A DNA stretch of 10,845 nt, taken from positions 7,122 through 17,966 of the forward strand of contig CAJULV010000040.1 in assembly GCA_910587555.1 (NCBI GenBank), in the 5' to 3' direction. The translations under genes and the position numbers were made by a program. Under the pieces are notes generated by a model. It was not told where the DNA came from. It was given only the letters and a program-made list of their open reading frames with translations, and did no database searches. Numbering within the stretch: the first letter of the stretch is position 1; each line of letters opens with the position of its first letter. Positions 1 to 7,950 of the stretch are shown here, piece by piece. This DNA is from an uncultured Acetatifactor sp. (lineage in GTDB: Bacteria > Bacillota > Clostridia > Lachnospirales > Lachnospiraceae).

Positions 1-86
1 ACCGATTCCCTTGCTTCCGGCCTTCGACAATCGCCTGGACTCTCCTGTTACACGCAGATACCATGTACACTGCTTCGGATACCGAA
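1..86 (-). other. Left-edge stretch after the soluble kinase, possible start of another gene
   Basis: Beyond the stop of the 709-residue kinase, a 13-bp palindrome (TTCGG, TAT, CCGAA on the minus strand, 74-86) follows directly, but it is too short and lacks a T run, so I do not call a terminator. AGGAGAG at 40-46 lies 9 nt before a TTG at 28-30 whose frame is open to the edge (SKAGSKGIG after the start codon). This could be the beginning of a further gene in the same direction, but fewer than ten codons are visible. Confidence 0.2.
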
Positions 87-2216
87 TTACCCGAAACGCC
101 CCCGCAGAATATCCTGCAGGCGTTCGGGATCCACCGGCTTGGAACAATGCTCGTTCATGCCGGCTTCCCTGGACAGCCGGATATCCTCCACAAACGCATT
201 GGCCGTCATCGCCACAATCCAGACATTCTCTGCGTCCTTTCTGTGCAGGCGCCGTATAAGCTTCGTGGCTTCGTAGCCGTCCATAACGGGCATCTGGATA
301 TCCATGAAGATAATGTCGAAATATCCCTCAGGTGAAGCTTCGAACTTCTCCACAGCCTCTCTTCCATTATCCGCAACTTCTACCTGTACTCCCGTCATAG
401 ATAGAATTTCCATTGCAATTTCCTGATTCAGCGCGATATCCTCTGCCAGCAGGATACGGCGGCTGCTGTAATCCGTATCCCCGCTGCTCCGCGCCTCCTC
501 CTGCTGTCCTCCATTTCCTACAAGAGCGAGCAGTGTCTCCATCAGCCGGCTCCGGAAGAGCGGGCAGGGAACAAACGCGTTGACGCCTGCCCGGACTGCC
601 CGATACTCAATCTGCGCCCAATCTTCCTCTGACACCAGAAGTATCGGAAAGGAGTTCCCTGCCAGCTGGCGCACATGGGATGCCAGTTCCAGAGCCGACA
701 TATCCTCCAGTTCCTGCCCCAGAAGCAAGGCACAGGGCATACATCCCTCATACTGCGCCTCCGTCAGCTTTGTTACCGTCTCCAGCCCGCTCCTTGTGCG
801 GATAAGCTGAAAGCCGCTTTCCGCCAGGTATTCTGTCGTCTGTGCCACTCTGTCGTCCCTGCACTCCGCCATCAGCACGGTTCCGCCAGCAGGAAGCGCA
901 GCCTCCCCTCTGTTCCGGGGTGCCACGGTCACCGGAAGTACCACCTGAAAACGGCTGCCCTGCCCTTCCCGGCTTTCCACGGTAATCTCCCCGCCCATCC
1001 TGTCCACCAGATTTTTGACAATTGCCATTCCCAGTCCGGTACCCTCGATCTTGCTGATGGTCGTATTGTTCACCCTCTCAAAGGGAATAAATATCTTTTC
1101 CAGAAATTCCCTGCTCATGCCGATACCGTTGTCTTCGCATGTAAAGTCCAGGTATACCCTGTCCGCTTCTTCCTGCCTGTCGGCATCAGATACGCTCCCG
1201 TCCCTTTCCTGCCTGCCGGCATCAGATACGCTCCCGTCCCTTTCCTGCCTGTCGGCATCAGATACGCTCCCGTCCCTCTCCTGCCTGCCGGCATCAAATA
1301 CGCTCCCGTCCCTTTCCTGCCTGTCGGCATCAGATACGCTCCCGTCCCTTTCCTGCCTGTCGGCATCGGGTACGCCCCCGTCCCTCTCCTGCCCGCAGGC
1401 ATCGGGTACGCTCCCCTCTCCCTCCTGGCCGCAGGATTCCGCGGCGCCGTCCGGCAGGCGCTGTCCCAGCCGAACCTGTATCAATCCGTCCTCCGGTGTA
1501 TACTTCACCGCATTTCCTATAATGTTCACCAGAATCTGCCTCAGACGCAGCGGATCCCCGATCAGGCTTTCCTCATATATCCGTCCAATCTCCATTCGCA
1601 GCGTCTGTTTTTTCTGTTCTGCCTGAGGGCGAATAATGACAGCAATGTCATGTATGAGATCCGACAGTGAAAAGAGGGTTTCACTCAATGTCAAACGTCC
1701 GCTGTCAATACGTGACATATCCAGCACATCATTGACCAGGCTCATCAGATGGGTGGACGCCGTCTTAATCTTCGTCAGGCAGTCCTGCACCCTGGCCTTT
1801 TCGTCAATATGGGACAGGCCGATGGACGTCATACCGATAATGGCATTCATTGGTGTCCTGATATCATGAGACATATTGGAAAGGAAACTGCTTTTTGCCT
1901 GATTTGCCGCCTCGGCCGACCGCAGTGCCTCCTCCAGAGCCGCGTTCATGCGCTCCAGTTCCGCAATGTGCTGCCGTCTGTTGTCCGCAGTATCCAAAAT
2001 CCACAGTTCACGGTCATCCCCCAACGCTACAGTACTGACTTCCAGATCTTTTACCGCCTGCTCAGGGCTGGCGGAACGCAGCGCTTCCGCAGTGTAACCT
2101 GACAGTTCACATGCAGCACTGTCCGCATGGAGAATCCACGCCTGCCCGTCTGCATGCCTCTCCACCACCAGATACCCCTTTTTCTCTTTCAGACTCCCCT
2201 TCTCCATATCTTCCAT
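87..2216 (-). CDS. Soluble hybrid histidine kinase with repeat insertion in its ATPase domain
   Basis: This 709-residue protein has no membrane segment, so it should act in the cytoplasm. Residues 14-75 resemble a PAS-like remnant and 82-112 a coiled coil. The HisKA H box is at 111-127 with phosphoacceptor His117. The HATPase has its N box at 231-240, G1 (DNGIG) at 362-366, F box near 376-381 and G2 (GTGLGM) at 392-397. A 12-residue repeat array fills about 262-350, between N box and G1. Residues 445-565 look like a receiver but have Gly500 where the phosphorylated Asp should be. The C-terminal receiver (587-705) is intact: Glu591/Asp592, Asp639, Thr671, Lys693. Autophosphorylation on His117 and transfer to Asp639 are expected from the family; the signal and output are unknown. 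The start is ambiguous: AAGGG lies 10 nt before Met1, and GAGG lies 10 nt before Met4 (position 2207). An in-frame stop two codons upstream excludes a longer product. It lies 125 nt after the large kinase gene and is probably co-transcribed. Confidence 0.93.
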   Translation of the reverse strand: MEDMEKGSLKEKKGYLVVERHADGQAWILHADSAACELSGYTAEALRSASPEQAVKDLEVSTVALGDDRELWILDTADNRRQHIAELERMNAALEEALRSAEAANQAKSSFLSNMSHDIRTPMNAIIGMTSIGLSHIDEKARVQDCLTKIKTASTHLMSLVNDVLDMSRIDSGRLTLSETLFSLSDLIHDIAVIIRPQAEQKKQTLRMEIGRIYEESLIGDPLRLRQILVNIIGNAVKYTPEDGLIQVRLGQRLPDGAAESCGQEGEGSVPDACGQERDGGVPDADRQERDGSVSDADRQERDGSVFDAGRQERDGSVSDADRQERDGSVSDAGRQERDGSVSDADRQEEADRVYLDFTCEDNGIGMSREFLEKIFIPFERVNNTTISKIEGTGLGMAIVKNLVDRMGGEITVESREGQGSRFQVVLPVTVAPRNRGEAALPAGGTVLMAECRDDRVAQTTEYLAESGFQLIRTRSGLETVTKLTEAQYEGCMPCALLLGQELEDMSALELASHVRQLAGNSFPILLVSEEDWAQIEYRAVRAGVNAFVPCPLFRSRLMETLLALVGNGGQQEEARSSGDTDYSSRRILLAEDIALNQEIAMEILSMTGVQVEVADNGREAVEKFEASPEGYFDIIFMDIQMPVMDGYEATKLIRRLHRKDAENVWIVAMTANAFVEDIRLSREAGMNEHCSKPVDPERLQDILRGRFG
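1171..1422 (-). repeat. Seven tandem 36-bp coding repeats (12-residue unit)
   Basis: Seven consecutive 36-bp units start at 1171, 1207, 1243, 1279, 1315, 1351 and 1387, and a decayed eighth follows to about 1458. Units 1-5 are nearly identical, unit 6 carries a few changes, and unit 7 is clearly divergent. The period is a multiple of three, so the array stays in frame and encodes a motif close to RQERDGSVSDA followed by Asp or Gly. A t/c change at one site makes the last residue alternate Asp, Gly, Asp, Gly, Asp, Asp over units 1-6, which suggests a 72-bp duplication step. The encoded stretch is charged and hydrophilic with no hydrophobic core, so it is probably a flexible loop. The near identity of units at the C-terminal side points to recent expansion there, and the copy number probably varies between strains. 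Confidence 0.97.
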
Positions 2217-2341
2217 ACCTCAGATTCCCTTTTCAGCAGCCTTCAGGTTCCTCATACGATGCCCCTGCCCAGTCCGACCCTTGCCCAAATATCCTATATT
2301 CAGCCCTGCCGACGGAAAGCAGCCCCTCCGTCAGAAGCACT
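2217..2341 (-). other. Spacer between the two kinase genes
   Basis: This 125-nt gap lies between the stop of the large kinase and the start of the soluble kinase. I see no convincing -35/-10 pair. On the minus strand an 8-bp imperfect stem (CTGACGGA paired with TCCGTCGG, one G-U pair) lies near the upstream end, but no T run follows it, so it is not a standard terminator. Read-through from the upstream operon is the simplest reading. An RNA processing site or a weak promoter cannot be excluded. Confidence 0.45.
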
Positions 2342-5300
2342 TTATGAAATATGGTAAAATTCTTCTGCGCCTCCGCAGAGTACTTCGTGCAGCATCCGGT
2401 ACAGCTTCTCCACCTCCACAGGTTTGGAAAGATGCCCGTTCATGCCGCATTCCACGGATTTTTTCAGGTCATCGTCAAAGGCATTGGCAGACATTGCCAC
2501 AATGGGTATGGTATGGCAGTCCTCCCGCTCCATGCCGCGAATCCTGCGGGTTGCCTCCAGTCCGTTCATTACCGGCATCAGAATATCCATCAATATCACA
2601 TCATATGTACCCGGCTCTGAAGTCCGGATACGTTCCACCGCCTGCGCACCGTCATAGACACAGTCCACCTTGAAATTACGCTCTTCCAGGAGACACTGTG
2701 CGATTTCAGCATTGATTTCATTATCCTCCACCACCAGAATACGGTACCCGTCGAAGGAGATTTCCTGTTCCGCCGCCTTCTCTTCCGTCTCTTCTCCCAG
2801 TTCCAGCGGAATCGTAAACCGGAAGGTACTGCCCTTTCCCGGCTCGCTGTCCAGACGAATGCTGCTGCCCATCATCTGAATCAGACGGCTGCTGATGGAA
2901 AGCCCCAGGCCTGTTCCCTGCTGCTTTGACGGATTTCTGTCCGAAGCCTGTTCAAAGGAACGGAATACCCTGTCCTGGTCCTCCTTTGCAATGCCGACAC
3001 CGTTATCGCGCACCGCGAACGCGACCATTACTTTTTCCTCCGGCGCTCCTGCAGATGCCGTTTCTTCCGTTACCTCCAGGATTATCCGCCCTTTTATCGG
3101 CGTGAATTTCACTGCGTTGCCCAACAGATTAATCAGCACCTGGCTGATACGCATCTTGTCGGCAAAAAAGGTGTTGTGAACCAGCCGAATATCCTGTACC
3201 AGTTCTATTTCCTTAGCGGCAGCCTGGGTTGCAACCAGCTCCTTTATGGTATCCAGCATCTCATGTATATCAAAAGAAACCGGCTCCAGTTTCATCTTAC
3301 CGCTCTCTATCTTGGACATATCCAGAATATCATTGATCAGCCCCAGCAGGTAGTCTGAGGAAGAGCGTATCTTCTGCAGGCAGTCCAGGATGCGCTCCTG
3401 GCTCTGTCCCTGCTGCAAGGCAATGGCAGACATCCCGATAATGCCGTTCATGGGTGTACGGATCTCATGACTCATACGGGACAGGAATTCCGACTTCGCC
3501 TTGCTGGCGATGTCATGCAGTTCCTGGTTCAGCTGCCCCTGGATAACCTGGCCAAGCTCCGCCAGGTCATGGCAGGTCTCCTGATTCTTCAGAATCTGCG
3601 GTGTTACGCCGAGAACACAGATATTTCCCATATAGCTTCCGTTATCGTACATCGGCAGCACGACACCCTGCTGTCCCTGCTCCACACTCAGGAAGCACTG
3701 TATCATCCTGCGGCCGCTGTCTTCCGGTGAAACATATTTTACCTTATCCTGCCCCAGCCAACCGAAAAATTCCTCCCGCTCTTCTTCCCTGTATTTCCTG
3801 GCGCATTCTCCTATGGCTTCACCCTCCCGGTGCCACTGATATTCCAGGTAATTGGAATTGAAATCTGCCTTCAGCACAGATACCAGTACAGCATCCGCTC
3901 CGTAAAACCTGCCGATCTTGCGTACCATCAGCGCCATCTGTGCCGAGAAGTCAGCCCCTTTGCCAAACAGATTCAGCGCTATGGAAGCCAGATTGACATC
4001 TTCACCATAATCAAGGCTGTTAATCTCCCGTCCCTGTAAGGCGGGCAGCGCTTTGTCCTGTATGTCGGGGATATCCTCATAGAATACATATGCTTTCCCA
4101 GCACCTGAGTTGACAAAGCTGCGCGCCAATCTGGCCATGCAGATCAGCTTTCCCGCACTCATCCCCCTTTTCTCGCAGACCAGGCCTGCCTGTATTTCCA
4201 CACTGAACAATTCACTGTCAAAGCTTGCTGCAATTTTTCCCAGCAAAGCTTCCGTAAACTCCGCAGCCTCTTCCCTGGACAGCCCTTCCAGCCAGAGAAC
4301 AAAGTCATCCCCGTCCAACCGGAAGGCCACCGGCTTTCCCTTTCGCCGTTCCTTCAATTCCTTACAGCTGCCGCGGACCAGACAGCCGATTTCTTCCAGA
4401 ATCATATCGCCGAACACAATGCCGTTTTTTTCATTGCTCTCCTTGAGCCGGTTCAGATACAGGTTCACCATAACTCCCGCACCGGAATCGACTGTCTCCG
4501 CGGTTGGGATGCTGTCTGCCCCGCAGGTTTCCGGACTCGCAGCCTTATCCGCCATACGCTCCCATCGCTCCTCCAGCCTCTTCATTCCCTCGCTGAATAC
4601 GTAGAGTCCTGTAATGCTGTCCGTAGTATTTCTTCGGAACTGTTCCTCCTCCTTCTCCTTCTGCTCCTGAATATTTCGGATGCTGCCCACCAGCTTCCGC
4701 CGCCTGCCGTCAATGTCATAAACCGTGTTGCCGGAAAGCAGCACCCACGCATACTCCGCATCCTCAGGCCACTTCATCCGAAATTCCACCGACAGTTTAT
4801 CTTCACCGCTGCCCAGCGCCTCCACAGCCTTCTCCCTGTCCGTATCATGGATATACCTGGGATTAATAAAGCCGCTCTCAAACTCTTCGCACTGCCATTT
4901 TCCATTCATCGTTTTATTATTAACGATATCCAGGACGTGATTTTCAAAATCATAGGAGAAAAATACATCCTTTGAAGACTCCAGCGCTACTCTGTACCGC
5001 TCCTTTTCCTCCAGAAGAATATTTTCCGCTTCCTTCTGCCTGTCCGTAAGTGCCTTCACTACATCGTACAGTGCATCCACCTCCAATATATTGGAAGGCT
5101 TAAATGCCGCAAGCCCTTCGCTGCCGCCGCTGATACACCGCATCAGATGCTGCACCGGTCTGGTCAGATGTCTTACCATGAAATAAATACCGAATACGCC
5201 AAAAATCAGACCTGCCAGTACAGATGCCAGCATCCAGATATAAAGCCGACGGCTCATTCCGAAAAGCTCTTCTTCCGTATTCAGCCCCAAAAGCACCCAT

Positions 5301-6376
5301 TCCGTATTTTCATAAGGCACATTATTGCCGTACAGCTTCATCGGAAAGGACACCGCATAGACGTCCTGCTTCTCCAGCCGGACGTCCCGTACCTGGCACA
5401 GTCCTTCATATAACGTATCTTTCAGATAAATCGGTTGTTTCGCAGAACTCACCAGATTGTGAAGGATCCCCTTACCTGTCAATGATGCATAACTGCCGTC
5501 TTCCTGCAGAATTGCCAGCATATACCCCGCCTGTTTGGACTTGTTCAGTTCCTCCACCGGAAAATAGTCGTACAGCTCCCTGACCGAAACCTCCACTCCC
5601 AGTACGCCGTATACCTCCCCCTCATATCTGAGCGGAACGGAATAGGTAATCATCTCATAGGAAGCATCATTTGCCTTGTCCAGAGAAAAGGGCAGCGACC
5701 AATAGCCCAGGTCAGCCGTATCCGCATCCGTAAATTGCGTCCCGGCTCTCCAGGGTTCATAAAAGTAGTCGTCCGCCGCATTCTTTCCCTGCCCCTCCAT
5801 GTGAAATCGGGTCGTCCATGCAGTGTCAAGGGGGATATTCCATTCCCTGGAAAGCGTCTTGCTTCCCCGCTCCAGCAGCAAGTCCCTGTAATTGACAGGA
5901 TTGGTATGGGGATCGGAATCCCTGATAAAAAAACCGCAGAAATCCGCCGCATTCTGAATGTCTGTCCCTGTCACAATCAGAAAGATACCGGTGGTGGGTA
6001 TATTTTGCAGCCGCTCAAGACACTTCGGAAAAGCCGCTTCCAAAAACTTTCCTTTCAGCTCCTCCGATTCCATGAACATATCCGGTGTCGTTCCCTCGCT
6101 TCCCAAAAATTCCTCCAGGATTCCCGTGATGGTTTCCTCATCATCCCGAATGGACACCCACCTCTGGTTCATATCATTCTGCAGGATAACTCCCCGGTTC
6201 TCCACCAGACGCCCCATCATACCGCTGGAATATGCCTCCAGCATCCTGCCAATCCGCCTCACCACCAGAGTGCCGATGGTAACCGCGCTCTGTACCAGCA
6301 TAATGGCAATCAGCGGGAACAGGAAAATTTTAATTATGGTAGCTTTTTTCCTGTTATTGCTTTTCTTCCATTTCAT
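2342..6376 (-). CDS. Membrane hybrid histidine kinase: Cache-HAMP-PAS-GGDEF-like-GAF-HisKA-HATPase-REC
   Basis: This is a 1344-residue multidomain sensor. A basic N-terminus is followed by a membrane segment at about 15-39, an extracellular Cache-type sensor at about 42-372, a second membrane segment at 378-401 and a HAMP-like linker to about 450. PAS covers about 460-572 (PAS_3-like) and a GGDEF-like domain about 583-765. In the latter the signature reads DGDDF at 688-692 and a 25-30 residue low-complexity insert sits near 608-635. A GAF-like domain covers about 790-945. HisKA has His970; HATPase has Asn1087, G1 (DNGVG) at 1124-1128 and G2 (GTGLGL) at 1154-1159. The receiver (1211-1332) has Glu1217/Asp1218, Asp1264, Ser1296 and Lys1318, all intact. 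The ATG is supported by AAGGA 7 nt upstream, which overlaps the stop of the solute-binding lipoprotein gene. The gap is only 10 nt, so the two are probably translated in a coupled way. Ligand sensing through the lipoprotein and Cache domain is inferred from this arrangement. Confidence 0.95.
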   Translation of the reverse strand: MKWKKSNNRKKATIIKIFLFPLIAIMLVQSAVTIGTLVVRRIGRMLEAYSSGMMGRLVENRGVILQNDMNQRWVSIRDDEETITGILEEFLGSEGTTPDMFMESEELKGKFLEAAFPKCLERLQNIPTTGIFLIVTGTDIQNAADFCGFFIRDSDPHTNPVNYRDLLLERGSKTLSREWNIPLDTAWTTRFHMEGQGKNAADDYFYEPWRAGTQFTDADTADLGYWSLPFSLDKANDASYEMITYSVPLRYEGEVYGVLGVEVSVRELYDYFPVEELNKSKQAGYMLAILQEDGSYASLTGKGILHNLVSSAKQPIYLKDTLYEGLCQVRDVRLEKQDVYAVSFPMKLYGNNVPYENTEWVLLGLNTEEELFGMSRRLYIWMLASVLAGLIFGVFGIYFMVRHLTRPVQHLMRCISGGSEGLAAFKPSNILEVDALYDVVKALTDRQKEAENILLEEKERYRVALESSKDVFFSYDFENHVLDIVNNKTMNGKWQCEEFESGFINPRYIHDTDREKAVEALGSGEDKLSVEFRMKWPEDAEYAWVLLSGNTVYDIDGRRRKLVGSIRNIQEQKEKEEEQFRRNTTDSITGLYVFSEGMKRLEERWERMADKAASPETCGADSIPTAETVDSGAGVMVNLYLNRLKESNEKNGIVFGDMILEEIGCLVRGSCKELKERRKGKPVAFRLDGDDFVLWLEGLSREEAAEFTEALLGKIAASFDSELFSVEIQAGLVCEKRGMSAGKLICMARLARSFVNSGAGKAYVFYEDIPDIQDKALPALQGREINSLDYGEDVNLASIALNLFGKGADFSAQMALMVRKIGRFYGADAVLVSVLKADFNSNYLEYQWHREGEAIGECARKYREEEREEFFGWLGQDKVKYVSPEDSGRRMIQCFLSVEQGQQGVVLPMYDNGSYMGNICVLGVTPQILKNQETCHDLAELGQVIQGQLNQELHDIASKAKSEFLSRMSHEIRTPMNGIIGMSAIALQQGQSQERILDCLQKIRSSSDYLLGLINDILDMSKIESGKMKLEPVSFDIHEMLDTIKELVATQAAAKEIELVQDIRLVHNTFFADKMRISQVLINLLGNAVKFTPIKGRIILEVTEETASAGAPEEKVMVAFAVRDNGVGIAKEDQDRVFRSFEQASDRNPSKQQGTGLGLSISSRLIQMMGSSIRLDSEPGKGSTFRFTIPLELGEETEEKAAEQEISFDGYRILVVEDNEINAEIAQCLLEERNFKVDCVYDGAQAVERIRTSEPGTYDVILMDILMPVMNGLEATRRIRGMEREDCHTIPIVAMSANAFDDDLKKSVECGMNGHLSKPVEVEKLYRMLHEVLCGGAEEFYHIS

Positions 6377-6383
6377 CCATGCA

Positions 6384-6388
6384 TCCTT
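6384..6388 (-). promoter_or_regulatory. Ribosome binding site of the large kinase, overlapping the upstream stop
   Basis: On the minus strand AAGGA lies 7 nt before the kinase ATG, and its first bases are part of the TAA stop of the lipoprotein gene (6387-6389). Ribosomes ending the first gene would arrive on the second start site, which favours translational coupling and a fixed ratio of the two products. Confidence 0.75.
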
Positions 6389-7838
6389 ACTTGCTTACCG
6401 CAGATTGTAATGTATCACAAAAAGAATCATACCACTCCTCAAAGGCTTCCTCCGTTATGTAGGGCGCCGCCGCTTCCTCCAAGCTCTTCCCTGCTTCCAA
6501 AGCCGCCACAACGCCGGCCCTGTCCTCCGCAGCCTTATCCGCAAGATTGTATTCCAGCACTTTTCTTGCGGCGGAACCGTTTTTAAAGCTTTTATTGGTA
6601 TACAGCATCATACCGTCCATTTCCCGAAAAATCGTTATCAGGCAATCGTATGTCTTGGGCGCAACCTCCAACTGCTGCTCTTCGATAATCTGATCGAGTT
6701 TTTCCGCACTGCCGGCATCCTTTTGCACAGGCAGATATCCTGCCACACAGCCAAACTGCAGATTGTTCTCCGCCTCCGTAAACCACTTCAGAAACTCCAC
6801 CGCGGCATACTCGTGCTTTTCGTCCGATTTGCTCACCACCATACCTGCCCCCTGCTGCACGGCATAATTCTTCCCGCCCTGGAACACAGGTGCCGGCATT
6901 ACGGCATAGTCAATGGCATAGCTGTTATCTTCCTGCTCCACCTGCTCCGGAAAATACATGGCCGAAGTGGTGGATCCTGTATATGCCAGCAAATCCCCTG
7001 TCTTCACGTCGTCGGAACGGAAGGAGCCATATGCGGCAAAATATCCTTTTACCATAGGTATGTAGTAATTCTCCCAGAGACGGCGCAGCTCCTCTCTGGG
7101 CACATTCAGTTCCACTTCTCCGTTCTCCACCTGGAAAATCTCCACTCCCAGCTGCTGCATGCCGATAATAAAATAATTTGCCAAGGCATCCCTGCCGTAA
7201 AACGCCTTGCCGTCTCCCGGTATATCCGGCGTCTGTCCGTCCGTCCACTCATAATATGCCCGGGCAACCTCCACCACACCTTCAATGGTCTTCAAATCTT
7301 CCAGCGCTGCCCCCGTAGCTTCGGCGAAGGGTTCCCAGTCGGTCATGTTAATCATCATAATTTCCGTAGACTTTGCCGTAGGAAAAATGCGAAGTGTACC
7401 GTCTGCAGCAATACGTCCTTCTTCTATGTATGATTCCACATACTCCTCCAGTTCGTCCTGGTCCAGATACTCGGACAGATTCGCAAGGGCGCCTGCCTGC
7501 TCTACTTCATAAGCCGTATCCGCATAAGAAGAGAAAATATCCGGCATGGGTTCTGCCCCTACCTTCCCGGCTGCGGAATCTCTGACTGCCGCCTCCAGAT
7601 CGGGAACCGAACCCTGGCTGAAACCCTGCACATATATCCCCTTTTCCCGTCCTACGGTATCGTTAAATTCCTCCACCAGGCTGTCAAATGCCGACTGCTG
7701 GGACCCGTTATAATAATGCCATATGGTCAGTGACACCGGGTCCGCCGGATCCAAAGGGCTTTTATCCCCGCATCCTGCCAGGCTGAAAACCGCTGCCGCC
7801 AAGCACAGGGTTTTTATTCTGCTTCCTGTTTTCTTCAT
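6387..7838 (-). CDS. Extracellular solute-binding lipoprotein (family 1, sugar-type)
   Basis: The 483-residue product begins with a lipoprotein signal: basic residues (KKTGSRIK), a hydrophobic stretch and a lipobox ending LAGC, with Cys23 as the predicted lipidated residue. The mature part opens with the VSLTIWHYYNGSQQSAFDSL-type strand and helix usual in family 1 solute-binding proteins. Later it has typical segments such as DIFSSYADTAYEVEQAG, a central region with AYTGSTTSAMYFPEQV, and EYAAVEFLKWFTEAENN near 365-381. Length is in the usual range for the family. It should be tethered to the outer face of the membrane and bind a small solute, probably a sugar or oligosaccharide; the ligand cannot be read from the sequence. 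No permease or ATPase gene adjoins it. It is the first gene of a transcript that continues into the Cache-containing kinase, so a role as ligand presenter is likely. A GAGGAAGGA motif precedes the ATG, 11 nt from its end, slightly longer than usual spacing. Confidence 0.92.
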   Translation of the reverse strand: MKKTGSRIKTLCLAAAVFSLAGCGDKSPLDPADPVSLTIWHYYNGSQQSAFDSLVEEFNDTVGREKGIYVQGFSQGSVPDLEAAVRDSAAGKVGAEPMPDIFSSYADTAYEVEQAGALANLSEYLDQDELEEYVESYIEEGRIAADGTLRIFPTAKSTEIMMINMTDWEPFAEATGAALEDLKTIEGVVEVARAYYEWTDGQTPDIPGDGKAFYGRDALANYFIIGMQQLGVEIFQVENGEVELNVPREELRRLWENYYIPMVKGYFAAYGSFRSDDVKTGDLLAYTGSTTSAMYFPEQVEQEDNSYAIDYAVMPAPVFQGGKNYAVQQGAGMVVSKSDEKHEYAAVEFLKWFTEAENNLQFGCVAGYLPVQKDAGSAEKLDQIIEEQQLEVAPKTYDCLITIFREMDGMMLYTNKSFKNGSAARKVLEYNLADKAAEDRAGVVAALEAGKSLEEAAAPYITEEAFEEWYDSFCDTLQSAVSK

Positions 7839-7895
7839 ATATGCTATTGTCCTTCCTCGGTTATTTTTTGTGATATAGCTTCTGCTGTATGTTTT

Positions 7896-7924
7896 ATTTT
7901 AGCACACACTCTATCCATTTTCAA
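7896..7924 (-). promoter_or_regulatory. Housekeeping (sigma-A type) promoter of the lipoprotein-kinase operon
   Basis: On the minus strand TTGAAA (7919-7924) is followed after exactly 17 nt by TAAAAT (7896-7901). The three bases directly before the -10 are TGC, which is an extended -10 element and is counted within the 17-nt spacer. Transcription would start near 7889, giving a leader of about 50 nt before the ATG at 7838. The promoter lies just past the terminator of the sigma/anti-sigma operon, which supports a separate transcription unit. Confidence 0.8.
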
Positions 7925-7950
7925 TAAAGGGGGATTTTATTTTACAGAAA

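Noticed and set aside
1115..1402. A 95-codon minus-strand frame made of a different 12-residue repeat
   Set aside because: It is the same array read in another frame inside the kinase gene and has no independent coding support.
1171..1422. CRISPR array
   Set aside because: Units are contiguous 36-bp copies with no variable spacers, and they lie in frame inside a kinase gene.
675..1670. Long plus-strand open frames (331 and 203 codons) opposite the soluble kinase
   Set aside because: They are antisense to a convincing kinase gene. The 36-bp array has no stop in several frames, which keeps them open; the products are low-complexity repeats with no family signature.
5735..6586. A 283-codon plus-strand frame spanning the start of the large kinase and the lipoprotein end
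   Set aside because: It is antisense to two well-supported genes across their junction, and its product has no recognisable domain.
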